NCBI GenBank assembly: GCA_030562195.1
Contig: CM060200.1
Span: 27,133,023-27,197,022 of the forward strand
DNA: 64,000 bases
DNA from: Nipponacmea schrenckii
Lineage: Eukaryota; Mollusca; Gastropoda; Lottiidae
Direction of reading: 5' to 3'
The notes under the pieces: generated by a model
What the model saw: only the letters and a program-made list of their open reading frames with translations
Databases searched by the model: none
What the model was told of the DNA's origin: nothing
Shown: piece by piece, positions 13,201 to 21,321 of the stretch
Layout of the letters: every line of letters starts with the position of its first letter
Numbering within the stretch: position 1 is the stretch's first letter
Translations under genes and position numbers: made by a program

Positions 13201-16200
13201 ACATCTCCAATGCGTCTGTTTATGGAACAGTGTTAGCCATTCTGTTTGCGTATATTTTACTGTTGGTATGGGCCAGGCGAGCTGATAAACGCGACTACAG
13301 AAAGGTTGGTATATGAATGTAACCTCACTAATACAGATTCAAACAATTGAAGTCAATGTCTCCTGTAATCCTAGAAAAGAACGTATACTGCAAACTGTAT
13401 ACTGGAAACGAGTACACGTCTAACCTAGTTACAAGAATCAGATTACGAGGATAATTTGGGGACATTTTAAAGGCGCGACCCTCGCCGCACTGCTATTTTT
13501 ATAGAGGACTTCATCATGACCTTTTACATAATTCGACTGATTTAGTCAGGCTTTGTAATTTAATGGACTGCAATTAGGTTTGGGTTGTTATTCCTATGAC
13601 GTAAGAACAATGCGATTTTTTCGGAGAAGAAAATTGTTTCTCAATAGTACAATGTAAATGTACATAAACTGAACAAAAGACAAAATATCACCCCCTTTTT
13701 ATCTCCGACATGTTAAATTAGTATATATGGGGAGACCTTTAAGATCGATAGAAACCTGTACCGTATATAGGTAAGTGTTGGTAATCGTGGTATAGTTGGT
13801 AGTGATGTGGATAATAGGGATGGTTTGGTAGTAAAGGTTATCATTAAGAGAAATTCAAATTTTATTTGGTTCAGTAGTCGTGTTGTCCGTTTATTTTACG
13901 ATACCGATTTACTTGATTTATTTATTCTAGTGGCAAATTGGGTACCTGAAGGACAACCATAAAGATGATGAATATTTTTACTTATTAACAGTTGAAACTG
14001 GATTAAGAAAACATTCGGGAACAAGGTCTAATGTATATTTTATACTGAGCAGCCAGAAAGCTGATTCTGGTGTCAGAATTTTAAGCGACGGAGAGAGGGT
14101 AAGAAACTATAGTGGTTGCTTATAGAAATTCATATCCTTTCAAAGAGATGTTCGCCATCTTCTCCACGTTTGACCAATTGTACCTTAGACTCAGAAATGT
14201 ATTTCTGTGCTCATTTCTTAAAGACTAATTACACATATTCAAAATTTGAATCAATCTTTGAAATGGTCTTATTGGCCTATAAAGATATATGTGCGTTACT
14301 GCCAGAAACCAGTGTTTAGGTCTATGGCGATTCGTTAATATAGTCCTTGAAAACTCTGTTCCTTTGTATATAATTAAATGCCACTTGAAAGAAACGCTCG
14401 CAATACGAAAGAACTAGAATCCACTCAGAATCCATGTTGTATACTTTTTTTTATGCAATTGCAGTATCTTGAGACTGGAAGTGTTATGACGTTCATCATG
14501 ACATCTGATATACAGCTTGACGAGTTACAGTTTCTCAGAATCTGGCATGACAATTCTGGTGAATACAGCGCGGACTGGTTGTTTAATAAAATGATTGTTG
14601 AAGATTTGGAAACTAGAAAAAGGTAATTGCATAGCTAATGTGAGACCATAGAAACCATATAAAACTGTGACAAAATAATCAAACTTCGTGTGACTTTAAA
14701 CGTTACCAGAATGCCCTTTTATAACCTAATACAATAAGTTTTATTTGAGCGTAATCTTTGGTATTTTAAGATAGTGGAGCATTCTAAATCACTGTGAGGA
14801 TAAAGGGGATCTCGATGAATTTCTTAATCATTTTAGAATACATGTACCTTATTGAAAGAAAGACACTCCTAAAGTTTGGTCGTCTTTTACAAATTTCGAT
14901 CCATTACGCTGTGGTTATCTACATCTAATTTGCTCCATATTAAAGCATTTTAAGGACGGATGTCTGCATTGGTTATTTGCATTCAGACTATTTCGTATCA
15001 TTTCAGGAGTATATTTGTATGTAAGAGATGGTTAAGTGTAGGGAAAGATGATGGGTTAATCGATAGAATAGTTCCAGTTTCTTCTAAAAAGGATCTGACA
15101 TTTACTCATTTATTTAGTGAACATGCTCGGAACAATGCTACAGATAGTCACCTCTGGTTGTCTGTGGTATTCAGACCAAACAGGAGCACATTTACCAGAG
15201 CTCAGAGAGTATCCTGCTGTATTTGTATACTGTTTTTAACTATGATAACAAGCGCCATGTTCTTTAGGTAGGTTACTGCTACTGGACGAAAAAACATTAA
15301 ATTAGTCGATCTATACAAATAGAGGCATGTCAGTGTGATAGTTTTGCTTGATGATTACATTTAAAGCATAGATACAAGTTAACTTAATTATGGTATTAGT
15401 AACAATACACCTAACTAAACTACGTGTAAAAGTAAAGAAGCATGCCGTTTTGTCCAAGAAACCATTGAAAAGTCAGCGAGGCTTCTTTAAAAAGCAAACA
15501 TATTAAGGTTTGAAGACATTTTATGCACATCGTAACTAAATTTAATGTAGCTTTCCACTGCACCAAAGTAACACATTCTCCCTTGAAATTGTAGATCAAG
15601 CAATGTCGATACAGACGAAGAAACAGTCAAAGATGAACTGGTTTTAGGACCTTTACGGTTTTCAGCCTATACAATATGGGTATCGTTGGTCAGTATACTA
15701 ATATCTGTTCCACCGTCAATGACTATTGTCTACCTCTTTAGGTATTCTAGACCAAGGAAAAGAAAGAGGGAAACATCTAAATCAAAAAACGTGATAACAC
15801 CAGAGTACACGGCTGACAGTAAAGAAGGAAATGGACTGGATTTGAAGCTGGTGGAGTCGGAGGAGACCCAGGTGGAGGAAATCAGCTTAAACAGTGGGAC
15901 TGATAAGGACATTACAGATGTTGAAAAGACAGAAAAGGGAGAATTGAATAAATCAGAAGTGGTCAGTGAACCTGATAAATCTTCTAAAAGAGATAATTTG
16001 AATGCGGTTATTGACAGTCTAGAGAAAAATGTACTGGATGAAATGGATCAAGAAAAGCCTTTACCATACGGGTGTTTGTACATTGCCTGGATATTAGTAG
16101 TTGCGACTATTCTAGTGTGTGGCTTCTTCCTGATCCTGTACAGTATGCAATGGGGGAAATCAGTTTCTGAAGAATGGGTCACATCTTTCTTTTTATCATT

Positions 16201-19200
16201 TTTTGAAAATATATTTTTTACTGACCCCTTAAAGGTGAGTTCATTTAATTTTTCCTTTTGTTTTCTTTTTCGTGTTTCATTTTTGTATACTGATACTTTC
16301 ATGGTGGTAGGAAACAAGCGTTGCTGCATTTGACTTACAGCAATTACGTGCCAAATTAGGAGAAAAGGTGTATATGTGCGTGTTTCAAATGATCTTCTAC
16401 CCTTGTATATCATCTACCATTTCTTTTCAGATTGCTATATTTGCTATAGTATTTTCTATATTGTTGAAAAGTCCTTATTCTAAACAAGATAAATTAGATG
16501 TAGAAATAGTGAAAGATGGAGCACGGAAGAATATCAAATTCGACGAAGGTATGACCATAAGTTTTAACGTGTTTCGAGAATGTCAAAAACATGGGTATCA
16601 ATGATTAGTATAAAACTGAAATGAAAATCTTATATACGTTTCCGTTAATATTAAGATTCTGAAAACCGTGGAAATCGATTAAAAGTTTTTATAAGTTTTG
16701 TTTTAAATGTTATTCCAAAGCAAAGTTCATTGAATTGACCCTCACTGTGATAATTCAAGATCTCAACAACTGGCAAACCTAATGTATTTTGGTCGTATAT
16801 TGTGATCACCCCTGTCTTTCTGTCTGTGTGTGTGTGTGGGTGTGTGTCTGTTCACATTTTTCTTGTACTCAATCTACAGTCTACAATTCTCAATGGATCT
16901 TTTTTATTTTTGTTATATGGGTTAATAACATTACAAAGAGGATCCCTATTGTAAACGTTGGTTTTTTATAGACCTGAGTTTTATTTAGTTTTAACTTCAG
17001 AACACTTGACATCTGCCGACGACCGGCATGAAATTGTGAATGTATCTTTTATAATAGAAGCAAACCTTTTGTGAAAGTTGTGCATCAATCAATAATTCCT
17101 GCGATAAATTTCCCGGTAAACTAGCATGACTTAATGCTAATCGCCATCATGTTATTTCTGTAACGTTTGTTAGATTTGGTGTCATTAAAATATTTGGCAT
17201 GTGGGTTATTGGGGACTTAAAGTTTTCTGATTTTTGTGTTGTAGGATACTTGTAACCGAGATATATTGTTAAACGTAGAAAAATCTTTAACATATGTATC
17301 TGTAGTATGGCTGCCATTTGGGCGTATTTCAATGCATCGCATTGCTATCTTCTTTTGTTGTATCAATCCAAAATATTGATCCAAAAAAGTATCTACGATC
17401 CATAACAAAAGTATTGAGCAGACAGTGGTAACACGCTACCATTTACTTTCATAATTGATGCTTGATATTTCAGTTGGCCAGATGAAACCACCCGAACCAT
17501 TACCAGAAGATGTTTTAGTTAAAGCCCGAAGACGACAAGAACAAGAAACTCACGCCTACACAGTTCTGATTGAGATTGTGTTATATTCAGGGTTTATTAT
17601 CGCTCTATGTGTTATAGCGTATGGTACCAGAGATCCATTGTCTTATAATTTTGCTGAACACATTAAAACACATCTTTATAGAGATAGGTTTGATAAGGTA
17701 AGAGACTAATATTATTCAGGTGTTCACTTAGGCACATGAGCAATTGTATATCATTAATACATAAAAAACGTTCATATTTCACAGTTGTATGAATTTAAAT
17801 CTAAAACTATTACATTCACCGTTTCGAGTGCTTCTAAGGCATGCCATGTTTAGTCTTCTAGCGCGAAAGCGAGAGTTATGTGCCCGCAGTCGGCTTCCAT
17901 ACGTCTAGACCAGTTCCAATGTTAGCAGGGCAGTATTCTTCCAGTGAGTTTTATCAGCTGAATAACAGTAATACGCATCTAATTTTAATACCATTGTCCA
18001 GTTTTTCAAATCGAAAGTTAGTTCAGATATCCCTTTACTGTTTCTGTATATTGTTCATTGAAGATTAATAAAACACACACCTGAAAGTTGATTATGCACG
18101 ATTATGTTATTTGACCTTTTGGCGATGAGTCTAGCATTTGGAAGCAAAAGTGATATACACTCTAATCTGTGAATAATTTATATCTCCTAAATTGGGGGGG
18201 TGGGGGGCAAGGTTTATTAACTATAATGCCTTTAAAGCACATATTAGAGGTAGCTTATATTATATACAGTTGCGCTTCCTATGGATTTTACGATTTCGGT
18301 TGTCTTGAGACCAACCTGATTTCTGTCTGATTTTCCTATAATTTAGATACATAATAGAACCCATTTTATGGCATGGATAGAAAAGAACCTGTTTCCATTT
18401 GTTTTTGCTACTTATGACTTTAACGGAGATGTCTTGGACTGGAGACGAAAATTGTACTTTTTTGATTTGGTTAGTTTTCGAGTTGGACCTGTAAGAATTC
18501 GTCAAATTCGAATTAAAGATAGTAAGTATATTTTTTCGCAATATATATTATTATAAGTCTGTATGCAACTGTTATTTTCTAATTCGAAAATGTTCGAGTA
18601 TTTTGGGATATAGAAAAGTTAATTTTTGAACATGATATGGACAGTGAAATATGCTCGGGAGATCTACGATAATTAAGATTTTCATTCTTAACCGTAATTT
18701 GACTTTTTTGTAGCTCCACCACCAAATAATGATCAATTCTTTGGCAATAGATTCCACAATTTGTTAGATAATCGCACTTATTACGGGCGGTTTTTGTCGG
18801 AACACGAAGAGACTGGTGATTATTGTTTATATTGGAAACCAAAGCCTTGTAATCTAGAAGAGGTATCAAGTGCTCGAACATCGCCGTCGTGGGTTTATAC
18901 ATCCTCCAATCAGGATTGGGGGCTTCCCCTAATTGGAAAGATAGCATTCTATGGTAGCAGTGGATATTTCTTTGATTTGGATATAAACTATGATTCTGCT
19001 GTGGAAATGTTCACTGAGCTTCATAGCAACTTGTGGGTTGATCGGCAAACCAGAGCCGTTTCAGTGGAGTTTTCATTGTATAATGCTGATGCTAATTTAC
19101 TGATGGTGGTACAATTAATTGTTGAGTTTCCAGAGTATGGTAGTGCTGTCACGTGGTATCATATTAACGCTATTAGGATATTTCAACATATTACTTCTAT

Positions 19201-20329
19201 GGGAATAATAGTCATTGTTTGTGAAATTATTGTTGCAATAGTGATGATTGTAACTATGGTCAGGGCTATTAAAGCTATTGTTAAACAGAGATGTCAATAT
19301 TTTCAAGATTTTTGGCACGTTGTGGACGTGTTGACTGTAATCATTACCCTGTTTGGAGTTATCATATTTATACTGAAAGAGGTCTACTTAGATCAGACAT
19401 TGTCGTTGTTCCGAGAGGACCCTAAAAGCTTTGTGAATTTTGAGCATATTGTGTGGTTTGACTCAATGTTTTTATACGCTCTAGCTTTCTTGTTATTCTT
19501 TACGACCATCGGAATGATGAGAGTTTTAGGATACAACAAGAAAATAACAATCATTGCTTCAGTATTGAAACGTTCAGCTAAAAACTTGGGCAGTTTCGGG
19601 GTTTTATTTATTCTAGTGTTCTTTGGATTCGTTTCCAGTGGATTTATTCTGTTTCATAATAACATTGCGGATTTCAAGACGTTATATGATGCCTTGTTTA
19701 CCTGCTTTACGTATCTACTGGGTAAAAATCATCTTCAGCAAATGTTAGTCGTATCACCGATATTGGGTGCATTATTTTTCAGTTTATTTGTGTTTTACGT
19801 CGTTTTTATATTATTAACAATGTTTCAAGCGATTTTGAATTCCGGGATAACGACCGTACGAAATGAAGTGTGTAGTGAGGAACAGCCCTACGGTGTCGTG
19901 GACATTTTAATGAATATGTACAGGGGATTGATCGTTGACTTTATTCCCGAAAAAATAAAGAAGTCACCAAGTGAAACAGACATTAAAGATAAGAAGGATG
20001 GACGCACCAATGAACAAAGACCAGAAACAGGAATTGGTAATATTTTAGTCGAAGCTGAAACTGCTACACCAGATGCAAATAATGCCCTAGCATATGATAA
20101 TAGAGCCAGAAAAGATGCTTATGGTGTCTCGAAAGATGGCAATAATGAAAAGGAAGATGTTAATAGAGTTTCGAGAGATGCTAATAGTGTCACGGAAGAT
20201 GCTAATAGCACACCAAAAGATGCTAATAATGTCTCAAAAGGTGCCGATGTCGTTAACGACACTAAGGAAAATACAGAGGAATCGTCAAATGACGGAAGGA
20301 GTAGTATTGAAGACAAAATCATTCACTGA
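1170..20329 (+). CDS. Polycystin-1-related protein (PKD/REJ/GPS/PLAT/11-TM channel-like receptor), 24 exons
   Basis: Large membrane protein of the polycystin-1 family, whose members act as surface receptors and usually pair with PKD2-type channel subunits. Exons: 1170-1206, 2348-4226, 4660-4856, 5194-5367, 5544-5699, 5959-6083, 7460-7621, 7872-8000, 8288-8425, 8728-8830, 9645-9850, 10106-10348, 11296-11749, 12030-12095, 12358-12458, 13074-13304, 13931-14098, 14465-14622, 15007-15267, 15595-16234, 16431-16548, 17474-17697, 18347-18521, 18714-20329. Every junction is GT..AG with matching phase, and the sum (7761 bases) divides by three, giving 2586 residues plus TGA. Domain order is signal peptide, about four PKD repeats, REJ, GPS, TM1, PLAT, TM2-TM11. 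I see no LRR, WSC or lectin domain, so it is closer in plan to PKDREJ or shorter PKD1-like proteins than to PKD1. The exact orthologue is unknown. Donors at 10349 and 13305 are weak (GTTGGT). Exon 1 is the least certain. Confidence 0.93.
2107..2240 (+). repeat. SINE-like dispersed repeat in intron 1
   Basis: Begins with CCCAGCTGTAAATGGGTA, then GGATAATCCGGGAAAGATCA, and ends with AAGTTGTTATCCTTGTAAAA. Parts recur at 25590-25670 (same strand), 50935-51050 (opposite strand) and 53075-53150 (front part only). The shared 5' and 3' blocks with a variable middle suggest a short retroposon family. No tRNA promoter boxes are obvious in this copy. Confidence 0.7.
2348..4226 (+). CDS. Polycystin-type gene, exon 2: PKD repeats and start of REJ region
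   Basis: One 1879-bp exon encodes residues about 13-639. PKD repeats are recognised by the FGDG core and the following aromatic turn. The clearest is WDFGDG at about residue 144 with a downstream RYATRGVY. Others are YFGDGG near residue 50, EYGDGT near 236 and FRFGDD near 327. After about residue 360 the sequence changes to REJ type, with conserved cysteines, a GG motif (DIVGGF) and the downstream FSWEC. PKD repeats are beta-sandwich modules of the extracellular stalk. REJ is the receptor-for-egg-jelly module shared with sea urchin sperm REJ proteins. The exon ends in phase 2 at the donor 4227 (GTAAGT). Confidence 0.93.
4660..6083 (+). CDS. Polycystin-type gene, exons 3-6: REJ region
   Basis: Exons 4660-4856, 5194-5367, 5544-5699 and 5959-6083 encode residues about 639-856. 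Entry is in phase 2, with phases 1, 1, 1 then 0 at the later donors. Motifs typical of REJ are visible: a Cys-rich CPSC, the LKKGFIEAGKVYLISVEV segment, NLPPYDGTCRVNPTSG, and FRIFCDNWKDEG followed by PFTFKYLI. These match the order seen in polycystin-1 and PKDREJ. The region is extracellular and contributes to the stalk between PKD repeats and GAIN. Introns are short (187 to 338 bp). Confidence 0.92.
6423..6447 (+). repeat. (GAAAC)5 microsatellite
   Basis: Five perfect copies of GAAAC in intron 6 of the polycystin-type gene. Confidence 0.9.
7213..7343. repeat. Foldback element with 17-bp perfect inverted repeats
   Basis: TCACTTTTTAGAATGAA at 7213-7229 is the exact reverse complement of 7327-7343, with a 97-bp spacer, all inside intron 6. 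The size suits a tiny MITE or foldback remnant. No clear target-site duplication is seen. Confidence 0.6.
7460..10348 (+). CDS. Polycystin-type gene, exons 7-12: region between REJ and GAIN core
   Basis: Exons 7460-7621, 7872-8000, 8288-8425, 8728-8830, 9645-9850 and 10106-10348 encode residues about 857-1183. Most junctions are phase 0 (exon 10 ends in phase 1), so exons 7, 8, 9 and 12 are whole-codon cassettes. The protein here is largely helical in look, rich in Ser, Glu, Lys and Gln, and has no catalytic motif. By position it corresponds to the membrane-proximal helical part of the ectodomain (helical GAIN subdomain). Exon 11 follows directly on a C-rich minisatellite, and exon 12 uses a weak donor (GTTGGT at 10349). 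Confidence 0.88.
9277..9612 (+). repeat. 80-bp minisatellite (3 copies) and C-rich tract in intron 10
   Basis: Three consecutive 80-bp units at 9277-9356, 9357-9436 and 9437-9516. Units 2 and 3 are almost identical and unit 1 is diverged at its start. A further CCCAC/ACCCC-rich tract runs to about 9612, ending about 30 bp before the exon 11 acceptor at 9644. The tract is almost free of G on the plus strand. A run of A residues precedes it near 9221-9237. Confidence 0.92.
10349..11295 (+). other. Intron 12 of the polycystin-type gene
   Basis: A 947-bp AT-rich intron. Short open stretches (for example 10443-10685) lack splice context and are not needed to keep the frame, because exon 12 and exon 13 join directly in phase 0. 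No other feature seen. Confidence 0.7.
11296..11749 (+). CDS. Polycystin-type gene, exon 13: GAIN-like region
   Basis: This exon encodes residues about 1184-1334. It contains the family-typical stretch beginning TVFKKNPFSWG and a segment on separate positive and hydrophobic strands (SPIVSLKIKAPNG), the hallmark beta-strand part of the ectodomain next to GPS. Several N-glycosylation sequons are present (NGT, NET, NVT). It ends in phase 1 at donor 11750 (GTATGC). Confidence 0.9.
12030..13304 (+). CDS. Polycystin-type gene, exons 14-16: basic cleavage site, GPS and TM1
   Basis: Exons 12030-12095, 12358-12458 and 13074-13304 encode residues about 1335-1467. Exon 14 carries RRRRS (residues 1346-1350), a furin-type site. 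Exons 15-16 carry the GPS: C1374, W1377, W1384, C1389, C1402 and C1404, then G-L-T-F-G at 1409-1413. The family's cleavage signature is His-Leu|Thr; here the His position is Gly. TM1 follows (AILFAYILLLVW) and then WARRADKRDYRK, the conserved cytoplasmic linker into PLAT. Exon 16 uses a weak donor (GTTGGT at 13305). Exon 14 is short, but phase and sequence fit on both sides. Confidence 0.9.
13931..14622 (+). CDS. Polycystin-type gene, exons 17-18: PLAT domain
   Basis: Exons 13931-14098 and 14465-14622 encode residues about 1468-1575. The PLAT (LH2) beta-sandwich is clear from DNHKDDEYFYLLTVETGLR, SGTRSNVYFIL, a long LDELQFLRIWHDNSG strand and the DWLFNKMIVED end. In this family PLAT sits on the first intracellular loop between TM1 and TM2 and binds lipids and proteins. 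The exons join in phase 0, and exon 18 leaves in phase 2. Confidence 0.95.
15007..17697 (+). CDS. Polycystin-type gene, exons 19-22: TM2 to TM6
   Basis: Exons 15007-15267, 15595-16234, 16431-16548 and 17474-17697 encode residues about 1576-1990. Hydrophobic segments: TM2 at the end of exon 19 (CCICILFLTMITSAMFF), TM3 at the start of exon 20, TM4 (YIAWILVVATILVCGFFLI), TM5 across exons 20/21 (after FFTDPLK), and TM6 in exon 22. Between TM3 and TM4 is a charged loop of about 100 residues rich in Glu, Lys and Ser. PLPYGCLYIAW and SFFENIFFTDPLK are recognisable family motifs. TM2-TM6 form the part of polycystin-1 that resembles no channel. Confidence 0.92.
16821..16850 (+). repeat. (TG)n microsatellite in intron 21
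   Basis: About 30 bp of interrupted TG dinucleotides in intron 21 (16549-17473). The rest of that 925-bp intron shows nothing else. Confidence 0.85.
17698..18346 (+). other. Intron 22 of the polycystin-type gene
   Basis: 649 bp, AT-rich, with a G-run near 18194-18209. No coding or repeat feature supported. Confidence 0.6.
18347..20329 (+). CDS. Polycystin-type gene, exons 23-24: polycystin domain and channel core (TM7-TM11)
   Basis: Exons 18347-18521 and 18714-20329 encode residues about 1991-2586 and the TGA stop. The extracellular polycystin (TOP) domain between TM6 and TM7 is shown by FMAWIEKNLFPFVFATYDF, VGPVRIRQIRIKD and the closing FDLDINYDSAVEMFTEL. TM7-TM11 follow: VCEIIVAIVMIV, FWHVVDVLTVIITLFGVII, FDSMFLYALAFLLFF, FGVLFILVFFGFVSSGF and LFFSLFVFYVVFILLTMF. 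The pore helix (DALFTCFTYLLGKNH) carries Lys at 2386 where PKD2 channels have Asp in the filter. The tail (from about 2462) is hydrophilic with 7-residue repeats. I see no coiled coil of the PKD1 kind. Confidence 0.95.
20072..20260 (+). repeat. In-frame 21-bp tandem repeat in the cytoplasmic tail
   Basis: About nine diverged 21-bp units encode 7-residue blocks such as DAYGVSK, DVNRVSR, DANSVTE, DANSTPK and DANNVSK. The frame is kept throughout, as expected of a coding minisatellite. It lies in the last exon of the polycystin-type gene and makes an Asp/Asn/Ser-rich tail. Confidence 0.85.
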
Positions 20330-20398
20330 TATGAATACGAAGAGGAAGTGGAGCAAAATATAAATTGAACATTATTTAACACACTTTGTGTACTGGAA

Positions 20399-20404
20399 AA
20401 TAAA
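20399..20404 (+). promoter_or_regulatory. Poly(A) signal of the polycystin-type gene
   Basis: AATAAA lies 70 bp after the TGA at 20327-20329. It is the first canonical hexamer downstream and a reasonable end for the transcript. Confidence 0.6.
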
Positions 20405-21321
20405 CTAAGCATTTACTTTTCAAAGGATTCGGTCTCTTACATATTTACACAGCCTATTATTTGTTAACCGTACCATTTAACAATCGTTTGAAACATTAAA
20501 TGTTGTCATGGTGGTATGTTTTTTACTGTAGACATTTGATTTGAATTTGAATTTTCAATGTTTTAAGTATTGTTGATATTTCCCTATTTTCTTTTCTGAT
20601 ACACACCCTTTGTAATAACAGCTATTTCACATTTCGTTTTGTTATCAATATAACAGCAAGTCTTGATAGGTTTTTTTTAAATGTCAATAGAACGCGGCTG
20701 TGATAACTACTTGTTAGATTACAATGGAGAAAATATTTGTCGAAAAACAAAAAACCAAACGAATTTGTAGCATAAATGTTATTGAATTGAGTCTTTGAAC
20801 TTAATCCTAATTTTTAGACGACTGCATCTCTGTAAAAACACTAACTGTTCGTACCTTAACGAATATAAACTTATCATATAATCTGTTATATAAATAGTTA
20901 TTAAATATTTTATTACCATTTAAAGTAGTACTCTTTGTATTTAACTTGCCATTTACTTCCTATATATAATATAACCATTCTTTAAACCACGCCCTCTAAA
21001 CAGTTGGTAGAATTACTCCAAGATTACACTACAACTGAATGTTTGATGACGTCACTAATCGCGATAAAGCATAATAATATTTGTTAAGCGATGAGTAACT
21101 TAGTAGAATTGCAGGCACCACAGAGGTCAATTCAAACTAATGCAATCAGTGTCCCCAATACACGTATAACATTTCGAAATTTTCTTTATAATCCCTTGAA
21201 GTATATCAATATAACGCCCCCCCCCCCATTATCACGTGGAAACTGTCCTTGTTAATTCTTAAAACAATCATATGATTGTCGATACACGGACTAAGAATGG
21301 TATTTCCTTGATGTTCTGTCC
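20405..21321. other. Convergent intergenic region between the polycystin-type gene and KLHL10
   Basis: About 0.9 kb holding the 3' ends of both genes. A perfect CRE palindrome TGACGTCA is at 21047-21054, a poly-C run near 21217-21228, and a minus-strand AATAAA (TTTATT on plus) at 20909-20914 that could end KLHL10, about 400 bp past its stop. No gene seen. Confidence 0.5.
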
